A stretch of DNA of 64,000 nt from Bidens hawaiensis (GCA_021521415.1 JAIQDT010001649.1:124001-188000); one strand, 5' to 3'. Positions 23,592-35,148 are shown, numbered from the stretch's first letter. The notes: generated by a model not told the origin, from the sequence alone. Made by a program: numbers and translations.

Positions 23592-24816
23592 TTTAGGATG
23601 TGTGCTTAAGTGAGGTGCTTACTGATTATCTGTGTTACTCACTTTGAATGTTTGCATGATGATTTTCTATGCTTCACTGATTACTCAATTGCATGAATCA
23701 TGTGTGTGACTGTCTTTGTGTGGAAATTTTGTTAAAACTGCTAATTACAGCTTTTGGTACCTTGATCTGTGCTTGCATGATGTATTTATGTTATTCTAAG
23801 TACTTCGAGCATGAGTCTGTGCTTGATAGTGTGCTTGTTGCTCTTCGAGCACAAGAAAAAGCTCTTGTAAGACTATTCTAAGTCATTCGAGCACAGATGT
23901 CATAGCTCAGCTGCTCGAGCATAGAATTTTGTCTTGAAAAACTTTTTCAAGTATTTCGAGCATAATTCTGTGTTGCATGGTGTGTTTAATGCTCTTCGAG
24001 CACAAACAAACCATACTTGAGGTTTCTCAAGTAACTCGAGCACAAATGATGCGTTACTTGTGGTCGATCTTGGACATGTGTTGTGGAAAACCTTTGAAGT
24101 ATTTCAAGCACAAGTATACTGCTCGAGCACTCAGCTAAGTCATTCGAGCACATGCACTGAAATGATCAATTTTAAGTTTGCTCGACTGACTTTCGAGTAT
24201 GCTCGATGAACTTCTGAGCATGCTCGACAGACTCGTGTGATTATCTGAATGATTTCTACTGTATGTATGAATGTGTTTGATATGGTGATAGTGTGTGAAG
24301 TATACTTCTGAGCATGCTCGACAGACTCGTGTTAAACATGCTTAAATGACAACACTATTTTTAAAATCAATGTTTTTCAATTGAACTTTCAAAAGAAAAT
24401 GGTTTTTAAAATGGTAAAAGTTTTTGACTAAGCAACACTGTTTTCGGTGATATCTAATAAAAGACATGAAAATATTATCCAAGTTCCCAGCTTCAAAGAA
24501 GCTAGAAACTGTTTTCTGTGGAGATTGAATCCAACCTAAAATGGGAAATAATAGTATATTGTCTAATCTCCTAACCCATAGATTGAAAGCTTAAAAGATT
24601 TATGTTCAGCATATTGACAATTCGTGTGGTATCTTCTCATGAGTGTAGTGACTGATGTGATACAAACCTAATAATCTTGCTAAGTTTGATGTGGTGATTC
24701 ATCCGAAGACCATGGTATGTTTCCTTACACATCTCTTCGTATGATAGGCAGAAAAGTGATTGCCCAATTATACACGAGCCCGTTGATGTCTTGCTCTCTT
24801 CAATCAAATTTATTAT
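23592..24816 (+). other. Copia-1 post-pol spacer, first part
   Basis: Noncoding DNA after RNase H. From about 23800 to 24330 it contains the CGAGCA motif array listed separately. From 24480 to 24816 it resembles the reverse complement of element D DNA around 31390-31560, for example CAGAAAAGTGATTGCCCAAT against ATTGGGTAATTGC-type phrases, so it is a spacer block shared by two Copia families. The Gypsy solo LTR begins at 24817. Confidence 0.6.
23800..24330 (+). repeat. TTCGAGCAY motif array, first block
   Basis: About ten near-exact copies of TCGAGCA(C/T), spaced roughly 20-80 bp apart and mostly preceded by T(T/C), with the motif on the plus strand. Towards the right end both orientations occur (GAGCATGCTCGA), and a 26-bp phrase with CTTCTGAGCATGCTCGACAG occurs twice (about 24208 and 24306). 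Spacing is irregular and the intervening DNA differs, so this is not a simple tandem repeat. Confidence 0.8.
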
Positions 24817-26250
24817 TGTAACACCCATTAATTTTCGGTTCAATGATTTAAAAGAATGTAAAGTATGTACATCCCTCGGGGTTTATCTGTCCTTTCTAGG
24901 GGACACTCTCGTCATCCCAATAGAAAAATATAATAAAAATATTTTTATATACCTAAGACACTTATTAAAGTCTGGTAAAAACTTAATAATTTATTTCAAA
25001 TGTTATCCTATTTAATTAAATGCATCTTCGCATGCTAAAATCTGCACGTTTTACTTGTTATTGATCGATAAGTCTGTTTTAGGCTTAACCGGTGGATGTT
25101 CAATTGTGTTCTTGTTGGAGCTGTTTGAAGTGAGTTTTTGCACCACAATCTTCCTAGGTATGTCCCGTATATCATACTTAAAAATCATGTTCATTGGTAT
25201 TCGTTAGATTGGTCAACTAGTTGTAGCTTGATTGTTAGTGTTCGGTTGACTAGAATTGTAGATGATGCGTTTAACGCGAGGGTTGAAGTGATTAACGACC
25301 AATTCAGCTTGGGAGAACTTGGTTTGATGTACGGACTGTTGAAAAATCATTTTTATAAGTTATGGGGATGAATTGGTTGTCGGTTACTCAAACGGGTCGA
25401 TACAACGCGCAATTGCGTTTATTGAATAGTTGGTGCGTTGTACTTGCGAGTTACCAACCCATTTGACTCGTGTAGTGTCGTGTGAACTTGTTGGCTGTGA
25501 GTTTATCATATTGGGTCCACACGGGGCTGAGTTGGATGTTAACGGCCTAAACGACTCTTAAACGCGCGTGTTAGTGTCACCTAGTGCTTCCGGGGGTAAA
25601 TTGGGAATTCTTTATTCCCGGGAGTGTCTAAGAGTCGTGTTGGTGAATGTAAGGCCCCGGGGGCTGTTATGATTGAGTTTGATGAGGTCGAGGCTTTAGG
25701 TAACTCGAACCTTGTTAGAACGTCTTGTAGGATAAACGAGTTCTTTGGATGTCGATTGTAATGCTTGTATGTAAACCGACAGGTGTTTGAGTTTTGAGAT
25801 TTCTTAGGGATTATCTAGCTCGTGGTGAATACGTGTCTTGTGTCAGGTGAGTTCATGATGCCCTCTTTTTACTCTTTTAAGATTTTGGGCTAGCATGCAC
25901 ACCTAAGCGATTTTGCTTGATGAATTGTTTAAATTATTTTGGATGGGCTTACTTGTATAGGGTAGGCCTTGAGATGATAAAATTATTTTGCTTGATGTAT
26001 TATTGTATGGCCAATATTTGGCGATGTTAGTAGTCGTTATCGACTACGGATGTTACGTATGCCTACTTTGTGTTTGCATATGTTGGATGAGATGTTACGT
26101 GTTTGGGTTGTACGTGTGCTCGACCCTAATGTTAATTAGTCGTTATCGACTAAGGATGTTTGCGTATGACTACCTTGTGTTGCATACGTTGGATGAGATG
26201 TTACGTGGTTGGGTTGTACGTGTGCTCGATCCTGATGTTATTACTTGGAT

Positions 26251-26289
<39 letters not shown>

Positions 26290-27040
26290 ATCAGGATCAT
26301 GTGAGAACTTTTTAAAAATTGAGAACTTTAAGAACCATTTTGGACCACAAAAAAACCAAAAATAAAAAAAATCATAAAATAAAAAAAACACAAAAATAAA
26401 AAAAGTAAAAAAACCAAAGTTCTTATTTATCATCTCAGTTTCTAAAAAAAAAATCGGTTTAGCTAAATTATACATATATGTACACACATGTTTTTTTCCT
26501 ATACACATATGTATAATTTAAGGTAAATGATAATGTACATATGTGTACATTACGTAACTAGAGATTAAATGAAAGTATACATATATGTATAGGTATAATA
26601 CGAATTAAAAAGAAAAAAAATCAGTTTTTTTATTATTCATATATGTATAATATGTACACATATGTTTTTTCCTATACACATATGTATAATTTAAGGTAAA
26701 TGATAATGTACATATATGTACATTACGTAACTAGAGATTAAATGAAAGTATACATATGTGTATATGTATAACATGAACTAAAAAGAAAAAAAAATTCGGT
26801 TTTTTTTTTAATGGAACCGCAATGAAATATAAGAATTTTTGGTTTTTTTACATTTTTAAAATTTTTGTTTTTTTTTTTGTTTTATAATTTTTTTAAATAT
26901 TTTTTTAGAGGCTTTTTTTTATGGTCCAAAATAGTTCTCAAAGTTCTCAATTTGCCAATTGTTCTCTTAGGATCCTTACCCTATATATATATATAGGGAT
27001 GTGATTATAAAGATGTTTATATATATATATAGGGATGTGA

Positions 27041-27072
<32 letters not shown>

Positions 27073-27556
27073 ATATATATGTATATACATGAGGATGATT
27101 ATTTATTGATGATTATAGCCTAGCTGATGTATCCTATTTATTTTTAAAATCCTTGGAATGACTATTATGATTATTAATTATTGATGTTATTTATTAAAAC
27201 TTGAACTCACTCAGCTCAAGCTGACTTTGTGTGCATGTTAGTGTGAGTTTCAGGTTAGGAGGAAGATGCCTTACCGCTTGGACGTGCATTAAGCTACTTG
27301 GACGGTGAAGGGCATACTCGGATGGAAGATTTAAATATTAAACATTTCTTCTTAAAAGTTTTATCAAATACATTTCAACTTGGTTTCGGGCATAATTCCC
27401 GGGTTTTGGGTACTTGTTTTATTAATTATGATTTTCCGCTGAATTATACTCTGAATTGGTTATTTTAATGGAATAAATTGTTTTCGAGTTTAAGTATTTT
27501 TCTAAGCATTTTGTATGAATACCAACTGTAGGATTCCCGGGATTCGGGGTCTTACA
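24817..27556 (+). mobile_element. Solo Gypsy LTR (same family as A and B)
   Basis: Starts TGTAACACCC and ends GGGGTCTTACA, with no PBS, gag or pol next to either end. The interior follows the Gypsy B LTR: CACACGGGGCTGAGTTGGAT, CTAGTGCTTCCGGGGG, CAGCTCAAGCTGACTTTGTG. Solo LTRs arise by recombination between the two LTRs of one element. The 2,740-bp length includes a nested 696-bp MITE. Flanks ATTAT (left) and TATAT (right) do not form a clean target duplication, so local AT slippage or mutation must be assumed. Confidence 0.82.
26287..26982. mobile_element. AT-rich TIR element in the solo LTR
   Basis: Left end AGGATCAGGATCATGTGAGAAC and right end (reverse complement) AGGGTAAGGATCCTAAGAGAAC are imperfect inverted repeats, and both continue into TTGAGAACTTT and then TTTTGGACCA. 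The element lies inside a (TA)n tract, consistent with TA target-site duplication. The core contains two partly repeated blocks of CATATATGTA / TACGTAACTAGAGATTAAAT. No coding capacity. Confidence 0.75.
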
Positions 27557-27600
27557 TATATGAGCAGCTAAAAGAGTTATATATAGTAATATATATATAT

Positions 27601-27930
27601 AGGCTAAGTATAAAATGAAAACCCACTTGAGTTGTGAAAACTCTAGAAACCTATTATCAACCACATGTTTTTAATTAATGTTTAAATCTTGTGGTCCACA
27701 ATTAAAGTGAATAAAAATGTAAATATAAATATAACTTTTTCTCTCTCCTGAAAACATATATAAAAATTAGTAAAAAAGTGTTAAAAAATAGCAAAACATT
27801 TTTTTTTTGATGTTTCGATGTTTTGTATTAAATGTTACAACATATATTACATGTAACAAAAAAAACAATGTTACATAGCGTTTTCATGGGTTTTCACAAC
27901 TCAAATGGGTTTTCATTTTAACCTTACCCT
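27601..27930. mobile_element. 330-bp TIR MITE in a TA tract
   Basis: Left arm AGGCTAAGTATAAAATGAAA then ACCCACTTGAGTTGTGAAAA. The right arm read in reverse complement is AGGGTAAGGTTAAAATGAAA then ACCCATTTGAGTTGTGAAAA. It is flanked on both sides by TATATATA, so the target is probably TA. It lies just right of the solo LTR, still within the Copia-1 spacer. Confidence 0.8.
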
Positions 27931-29363
27931 ATATATATATATATAGATATATATATATATATCTAAGTCCATTGAAGCATAAAGAAAAATATTGAAAAGA
28001 AAATTAGAATATTGCTTCATAATATTATTAAGAATAAATAAAATATCATGACTTCAAGGGGCACCAAGGGAACTACAGAAATAGGGCATTCAAATAAGTC
28101 CTAAACACTCTGAATGTAAGGCATGTAAGTCCGGATGGCATGTAAGTCCAACGTTCAACCTTGAAGTCGGATATATAATATATATATATATATATATGAC
28201 TGCTCAAATAAATAAATATTTTAACCAAGGCATCAGGGGGTTGAAGTCAAATTGGGGTGATTGGAGAAAGCTAAATAAGCTTTGAGAAGAGATAAGGAAC
28301 AACCTGAAGTCCGAAGTGTAACCATTCCAACTCAAGCTCTTAATTGAATCTTAAGCATATCACGAAAGTTATAAGAATCATGTTAAGTGCTTCCACCTAG
28401 TGTCAACCTAACTTAAGTCACAATAAGGCTGAAAATGAAATGGAGTGACAGTTATTAGATAATCTGATCCCATGTTGAGATCTTTCCAAATGATTTGAAA
28501 TGAATTTTGAACTGGATTTTGATCTCTTATTTCACCTTAAACGACCTGTTTAGGTCAGCTCATTAAGTTGAAATGATCATTTTTCATTCGAGCAGAAGTA
28601 CTTTGCTTACTAAGCATGATAACATTGTGTCAAGCATCCTATGTGACTTGTATGAATTGTCTATGTGTTTCGAGCATGCGTCTCATGAAAATTCGCTATC
28701 CAGTGTTTCGAGCATGCATCTCATGAAAATTTGCTGTCAAGTGTTTCGAGCATGCATTTTACTTACGAGCACCTGCTATGATGTGAAAATTGGACATTAT
28801 GTGTTTCGAGCATGATTTCATAATAAATTGTAAGACCTAAGTCTTCGAGCATAGAAGTATGCTAGGTGTTTCGGTATGAAAGAGCTTAAGGAAATGGATC
28901 ACTTTGTTAAGTAATTCGAGCAACCTAGTAAGCTAGACACTTAGGCTGTGCGTTCGAGTACAGGCATAGGAAAGATTTAACATGCTAAGGCTTTCGAGCA
29001 TAAGGGTACATCGAGCACATTGACATGTAGCAATCTAAGTAGGTCGAGCAAAGGCTCTTAACACTTCTAAGAGTGCATCTCGAGCATAGGATATTGTCAA
29101 TAGATTTCTAAGTATCTCGAGCATGATGCATAGTCGAGTAGGGTTAGATTGCAGGTGTGACTCAGGTATACATGTTTGAGTAAGATTTTACTAAGTACAT
29201 TCGAGCACACTAACCCTCGAGTATGACAAGATACTTGAGCAAGTTATAATCAAACATCTGGCTACAGCATTGAGCACAAGTCTATTCGAGCACATTGCCT
29301 CCAGTATACTAGTGCTCAAGAGCATCATATTCCAAGTACTACGAGCAAGGGTTGTATTATGTA
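27931..29363 (+). other. Copia-1 post-pol spacer, second part
   Basis: Noncoding continuation of the spacer. The part 28040-28300 is matched in reverse complement by element D at about 31040-31300 (for example CTCTGAATGTAAGGC and GTCCGGATGGCATGTAAGTC). From about 28570 the second CGAGCA block begins. It ends at ATGTA (29359-29363), the left target duplication of element D. Confidence 0.65.
28575..29350 (+). repeat. TTCGAGCAY motif array, second block
   Basis: More than fifteen copies of TCGAGCA, or one-base variants such as TCGAGTA and TTGAGCA, occur in about 780 bp, all on the plus strand, with gaps of 15-70 bp. Between 28664 and 28757 three copies form a short tandem repeat with a 38-39 bp period (GTGTTTCGAGCATGC followed by TCTCATGAAAAT). 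This shows one way the array grows. The remaining copies have unrelated intervening DNA. Confidence 0.8.
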
Positions 29364-29733
29364 TGTAAGTCCCGTGTTAGAGGATCTTGCAATGTGATAC
29401 CAAATGCACGATGAAATGCGGAAAATAACAACGTGTTGATTCAATACGTGAAAGATAATAGCAATAAGACCACACAAGAAAGGCTTCAAAACACACTATT
29501 ATATAATAGTCGGGTGCTTAAGCCCTTTAGCGTTACACAATGTCACGGCTTCAATACTAACAAAATGACCAACCTAGAACTGTTAACATATGTTCTATAT
29601 ATATCCTACCAACCAGGCCCAAACCAACTAAAAGCCCACCGAGATCAACAGATCTTGGTTTACAAACAAAAGCCCAAACCATACAAAACTAAGCCCAAAA
29701 TTACAAGCATAAACCACAAAATACGACCCAACA
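29364..29733 (-). mobile_element. Element D 3' LTR
   Basis: 370 bp. Minus-strand start TGTTGGGTCG, end GGGACTTACA. It lies just after the minus-strand polypurine tract AAGGGGGAGA (about 29735-29745) and next to the target duplication ATGTA on its outer side. Confidence 0.9.
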
Positions 29734-32205
29734 ATCTCCCCCTTGGTTTATTGCTTGACTTCAGCCTTTCTCAAAAATCCCAACTGGAGGCGTTTTACAT
29801 GCATATATATCTTCATCTTCTACCTTTCGGCGTATATACTGTGGCTTCTAAAAAGACACTTAGAAGTTGAGTGTCTTATTTAGGGCCTTTATTCCGGTAA
29901 TAATAGCCCTGGCCAGTGATCCAGCACAGGTCATGCTACTTCCAACAGAAGTAGATAGACATGAATTTTGTTAAAGAATGCAGCAACAAATATTAGGCTG
30001 GATTGACTCAGAAGCATCAAACACGATGTATCTTTGGTAGAACCAACAAAACCTTGGTCACGGATTGACCGAGAACCCCACAAAATATCTTTGATCCGAA
30101 GATCTCTCTGGTTGATCAGGAGAATCTGGTCAGTCCATACCGAAAAATGAGAACACTATTCATTGTCATCTCCATATCACCAATCACCATAGATGACCAA
30201 ACCTGTAACTGTAAATGATGACTAAAACAACATTCAGTAACTTCAAGAGAAATCAAATCAACTTACCAAACTCATGAACCGAATGCATCAAACATTACAA
30301 TCAGACATCACTGCACATCCGTCAACCATTCTGATTATGGAAACATTTTGGTTAGATTTCCTTACCCTTTAAAGAAATCCGCTTGAGAGCATGAGGGAAC
30401 AAGAAAGGATTGATGGCGGCGAGTAGATGAAGGATGTGATGGTTATATTTTAAGAGGATTTTGGAAGATATTGGAAGTTACAAATATCGAGAATGATTAA
30501 TAGAGTGTAATGAGTGACTTTTAAACTTCCAAGACGTCTTCATCTGTGCCGAGAACACATATGTACCGAGAACATGTATGGGCCGAGAACCATTATCATG
30601 AGCCGAGAACATGAAGATTCGATGGGCCGAGAAACAAGACACCCGTTGGGTCAAAATTTACCCACTTTCTTTGAGGAATAAATCCCGATTAAATAATGAT
30701 TTCTTAAAGATATTAGTTTCAACATGAGTAAATATGAGGTAAATAAAAATAAAGTTAAATTAAAAATAAAATAGAATAAAACTATACTTAAAAACATAAT
30801 TAATTTACCTATCCAGCCTTCAGAGCAATTAACATATATTGGGATCAAATTTCAGCTGTTTAAAAATGAGCAACTCTTTTTAAAAAAAATCCGAACATGA
30901 AATCATATTGATTAAGATACTTTCACAATGATCCATTTTCAGCGTTATTTTGACATAGCGAAAAGGTTGATGGCAGGTATTTGGAACTTAGTATGACTTT
31001 CATTGCGCCAGTGATATGATTAGATTCAATTAGGCATAAAGCTTATATGGACATCACTTATGGACTTAAGACCCCAAATCTCTTCTCAAAGCGTATTTGG
31101 CTTTCCCCATATCACCCCAATTTGACTCCAACCCCCTAGTGTTTGATCAAAGAATTTTCTTTATACAAAAAAATTTTAAGCTTTAAGGTTGAACGTTGGA
31201 CTTACATGCCATCCGGACTTACAAGCCTTACATTCAGAGTGTTTAGGACTTAATTGAATGCCCACCCCTGTAGTTTCCTGGGACCCCTTTAAGCCTGTGG
31301 AAAACAAATTTGAATGATATTAATTTTCATATATATTTACAAATTATTTTTTTTAACTTCAAATGAAATATAATATTTTTGGTGATCAAGACACTAACGG
31401 GTTCGTGTATGACTGGGTAATTGCTTTTCTGCCTATCATTCGGAGAGATGTATCTAGGGACATGCAAACATCTTGAAAATGACCCTCCACAATAAGTTTA
31501 GCAGATTTGGTTTATATCACTTCAAGCTTTTACTTATCATGGAAAGCTACCATACACATCAATGACTTATCAAAAGCGTTTTTAGCTTAATAACTTCACA
31601 TGTTAGGCACACAGGATCAATTTATCATTTTTCAAAGGTTGGATCAATTTTCATTTGAAAATTTTTAAGCTTTTAATAAGTTTTAGCTGAATATTAAAAT
31701 CATTTCCCAGATGATAATCCCGAAGACAATTTTAAATCCAATCACCCCAGTTACCTTCATTTTTCAGGTGAATGGCTATCCTATGTGTCTACATGTAGAC
31801 AATAGGACCAAACACGTAGTAAAATGTGTCCCTCAAACTTTAGGCGGCCGACATAATTTTCAGTGAAAGAACTAAAACCAATAGTTAAATCAAGAAAAGA
31901 ATTTTTTTTTTTTATGTAAGTTCAGTCGCCCCAGTTGCTTTCAGTCCTAAGGTTAATGGCTATCTCGTGAGTCAAAAATTGATGACGGGACCAAACATAT
32001 AAAATATGTCCATTGAACTTGAGTAACCGGCATGATTTTAAGCAACAGAACAAAATGTTTAAAATTTTTTTTAAGCACACACACACACACTCTTTTTTGT
32101 ATTTTTACACACACACTCTTTTTGTATTTTTCTTTTTCTCCCTTTAAATTTATACAGAAATTATGAAAAAAATTTATGTACACAATTTAAACCTCAAAAA
32201 AATAC
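29734..32205 (-). other. Element D 3' spacer with CCGAGAAC motifs and leader-like block
   Basis: About 2.5 kb without a long ORF. The part nearest RNase H (30950-31560) is homologous to the Copia-1 post-pol spacer. Between 30530 and 30640 the plus strand has five CCGAGAA(C/A) motifs (GTTCTCGG on the coding strand). Further along the minus strand come an AT-rich TTAAAATATAACC (about 30445), a pyrimidine-rich leader and the potential splice donor AAAG/GGTAAGG (about 30370). This parallels the module before the accessory ORF of Copia-1, but no such ORF remains here. An (AC)n tract lies at 32077-32095. Confidence 0.55.
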
Positions 32206-32690
32206 TCAGTTATCAAAACGCAGCATCTTAAGAAACCCTACAAGCACATTGAATCTGGTTGTTTCGACCGGTTTCGTAAATAGGTCCGCCACATTATTAT
32301 CAGTGTGGACCTGTTCAAGATGAGTTAACTTCCGGTCGTAACAGTCACGAATAAAATGAATATTGATATCGATGTGCTTGGTTTTAGAATGTTGAACCGG
32401 GTTTTTAACAATGGCAATGGCAGCATCATTATCACAGAAAATAGGAGTGTCAAGAAATTTCAAACCGTAATCCAGCAGTTGATGTTGCAATGAGAACAGC
32501 AGTCTCTTACACCATTCTGTGTAATCTTTCCCTTCTCTCATCCCGCAAAGGAAACATACCCTCCATTACAAATTTGAATGTCGTCCAACTGAGAGATGCC
32601 TCCTATCATGTGCCTGGAACAGCTACTATCAATGTACCATGGTCTGATGATATTCCTCCATAGCTGTTCCTGCACGATGTGCGAGATTAG
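32206..32690 (-). pseudogene. Element D protease start fused to RNase H end
   Basis: Minus strand: the protease active-site phrase WYIDSSCSRHMIG (about 32590-32630; the usual DSG is DSS here) is followed within about 25 codons by HQLLDYGLKF, CDNDAAIAIVKNPVQHSKTK and NNVADLFTKPVETTRF, the C-terminal third of Copia RNase H. A deletion of several kilobases removed the rest of protease, all of integrase and RT and part of RNase H. The RNase H piece resembles that of Copia-1 (NPVQHSKTKH, LADLFTKP), supporting a common lineage. Confidence 0.85.
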
Positions 32691-34102
32691 TTAGTCTTAG
32701 GTACCCAGTCCATAGTCATTCTGGGTAAACCTGACTTGTTCAACCGTGTCACGGGTTTCCATGACATGTCTTCCTGCTTATCAAAGATCGAACAGGAAGG
32801 CTTTGATGACTTGCTCAACGGAGACTTAGGCAACCATCTGTATTTAGGTTTTAAAACTTTATTGTTTGTATAGATGGATGGCTTCGTCTTCGGTTTGCGA
32901 GCAAAATACACTATTGACTTTGAACTTCTAAACGATTTTGATTCGGAGGCCCACTTGGGTCTCAGAGTCGAAATCAAGTTTCCGTTCCGCTTTTGAACCG
33001 AATTAGGCTTGGTCTGATAGAAACTTGACCTGTCAGCCTTGTTTCTCCTCCAATCACCATCAGAGAGCTTTACCGTATAATACCTCATTTTATTAGAGCT
33101 AAAATTCTTGTAGGTATTTTGAGACATAGTCCTCTGATGGCGTCTGTAATATGAAACATACGGGAGACGAGAACAGTTTCTAAAAATGTGACCGGGAATG
33201 CCACAGTGAAAACAGGTTTACCTTTTAACGAAAAAGTTGTGGCCGATTCCCAATCTTGCTCTGTTGTGTGAGTCTGTTTGTCCACCATTGGACTTAGTAC
33301 TGGATTTCCCACAGTTACAAGTACGTGAACTTCCTTCTTTAACAAACTTGGGTGATGAATATTTATGAAAATTCTTATTTTTATCAAGTTTATTAAAAAG
33401 CGGATCACTGCTTTTAGAAGTTTTAGAGAAGTCAACCACACGATTGTCTTTGCTCTTTAAAACAGAGCCCACACAAACATTTGTAGCAACAGTATTCAAA
33501 GCAGGCAAATTCAAAGCAACATGAGAATTAATAGGTGAAGCATCATCCTCATCAGTCCAATCCTCAACTATTACTTCATCTGCACATGAAGTAAACACAT
33601 TAGAATCGTTCACTCCGGATGTTGATTCAGTTATCGTGATTGAACCAACCATACCCTTGTCATTTGTAGTTGACTTACCATACTGCATACATTTTTCATT
33701 TTCTTCTTCTTCCTTGGTAAGAAGAAGACTAGTATAGTTATTATTATATGGAGGAGGAACCATGTTGTACCCAAGACCCACACCCTTGTTCTCTTTCCAT
33801 TTTAACTGTTTTTCAATCATTGACTCAACTACAACACTAGAGGCATCAAATTTCTTAAAGTTGAATTCAGCATTTTCAAATTTATTAGCTAATTTAGCTA
33901 TCTCTAACTTAGATGCATCTAACTTGGCGGTTAGTTCAAAATTTTTCTTTTTAGCATCTAGGTGGTGACAACATTTTATGCTGAAATCGGATTGAAGTTT
34001 TGAGAAATCCTTTTGTTGTGCCTCTAGTTTTTCTTTTAAAGCATTTTCCAACTTCTTAAGGGTAGCATTTTCATATTTAATTCCCTCCATCTCTCTAAGC
34101 AT
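32687..34102 (-). pseudogene. Element D gag C-terminal part
   Basis: Starting at about 34102 on the minus strand: a coiled-coil segment (KKLENALKEKLEAQQKDF), PPPYNNNYTSLLL, an acidic stretch with EDWTDEDDAS, then Ser/Lys-rich sequence. A frameshift near 33220 leads into a CCHC knuckle (FHCGIPGHIFRNC) and a basic tail ending at 32687. The N-terminal capsid domain is absent: noncoding leader meets the coiled coil directly. It corresponds to the 18440-19600 part of Copia-1. Whether this piece is translated is unknown. Confidence 0.7.
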
Positions 34103-34760
34103 ATTACTATTGTGAATTTTATACAGTCCTACCTTATCAATACATGATTATACAGGACTTACCTCGGATGATATGGAAGATGTGAAGGCAGTGAACATAC
34201 CTCGGATGACTGGCCCAATGAATCAGAAGCCCACTTGAACAAAATCCAAAGCCCAATTAAGTGAGCCCAATGCTTTTAAAAGCCCGAGAACCTTGAAACT
34301 TGACCGAGAACAAGCAAAAATAGCCGAGAACGTTGAAATTTAACCGAAACTTTGAACAGTGGCCGAGAACTTTGATTATTGACAGAGAACTCTGATACTT
34401 AACAGAGAACTATGCTTATTGACAGAGAACTATCAAATTTTCCTTAGAACCCAATAAAATCAGCCGAAAACTATCAAGGCTCTTGATATAGAAATCTTTG
34501 AAGAGTTAGTCAAATCCCGAGAATTAAGGAATGTTCTTGATTTGGTAAACTTAAAGATAGAATCAAATCCCGAGAATGAAGGGATTTGAATTTAATTCGA
34601 AGATTGACTCAAATCTTTTCCAGAAAAACTTCAACAACCCGAAGAACACGAAGAACATTGTATCTTCAAGATCCAGAATTCTTCAACCAAAACACGCACC
34701 CGTAAATCACCGGTAGAATCCTTGATATCACCAATAACCGAGCCTAGAAAAGGTCTATAG
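34103..34760 (-). other. Element D 5' leader with CCGAGAAC array
   Basis: Untranslated leader between primer site and gag. From 34280 to 34580 it carries about a dozen copies or close variants of CCGAGAAC (CAGAGAAC, CCGAAAAC, CCGAGAAT) on the plus strand, i.e. GTTCTCGG on the element's coding strand, spaced about 20 bp apart. No ORF with a recognisable domain. Confidence 0.65.
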
Positions 34761-34772
34761 GCTCTGATACCA
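34761..34772 (-). promoter_or_regulatory. Primer-binding site (tRNA-iMet) of element D
   Basis: Plus-strand GCTCTGATACCA, the complement of TGGTATCAGAGC, two bases from the LTR boundary at 34775. Confidence 0.9.
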
Positions 34773-34774
34773 AT

Positions 34775-35143
34775 TGTAAGTCCCATGTCGGAGGATCTTG
34801 CAATGTGAACCCAATGCACGATGAAATGCGGAAAATAACAATGTGTTGATTCAATACGTGAAAGATAATAGCAATAAGAACACACAAGAAAGGCTTCAAA
34901 ACACACTATTATATAATAATCGGGTGCTTAAGCCCTTTAGCGTTACACAATGTCACGGCTTCAATACTAACAAAATGACCAACCTAAAACTGTTAACATA
35001 TGTTCTATATATATCCTACCAACCAGGCCCAAACCAACTAAAAGCCCACTGAGATCAACAGATCTCGGTTTACAAACAAAAGCCCAAACTATACAAAACT
35101 AAGCCCAAAATTACAAGCATAAACCCCAAAATATGACCCAACA
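34775..35143 (-). mobile_element. Element D 5' LTR
   Basis: 369 bp, the partner of 29364-29733, with the same TG...CA ends (minus TGTTGGGTCA...GGGACTTACA). Followed outside by the target duplication ATGTA at 35144-35148. Confidence 0.9.
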
Positions 35144-35148
35144 ATGTA

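Larger units (their letters stand above)
29364..35143 (-). mobile_element. Element D: deleted Copia element nested in Copia-1
   Basis: Two LTRs of 370 and 369 bp in the same orientation, a perfect 5-bp target duplication ATGTA (29359-29363 and 35144-35148), an iMet primer site inside the right LTR and a polypurine tract (minus AAGGGGGAGA) inside the left LTR define a complete minus-strand element. The LTRs differ at roughly 14 positions plus one gap, so the insertion is not very recent. The 5-kb interior keeps only the C-terminal part of gag, the protease active site fused to the end of RNase H, and long noncoding regions. Integrase and RT are missing, so it could only move by help from another element. 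Confidence 0.9.

Noticed and set aside
24812..27561. A perfect 5-bp target duplication around the solo LTR
   Set aside because: ATTAT and TATAT do not match base for base. The LTR ends are clear but the duplication is not.
23800..29350. CGAGCA arrays as a CRISPR array or satellite
   Set aside because: The repeated word is only 7-8 bp with irregular 15-80 bp gaps. CRISPR repeats are longer and evenly spaced and do not occur in plant nuclear DNA. Satellites have a constant period.
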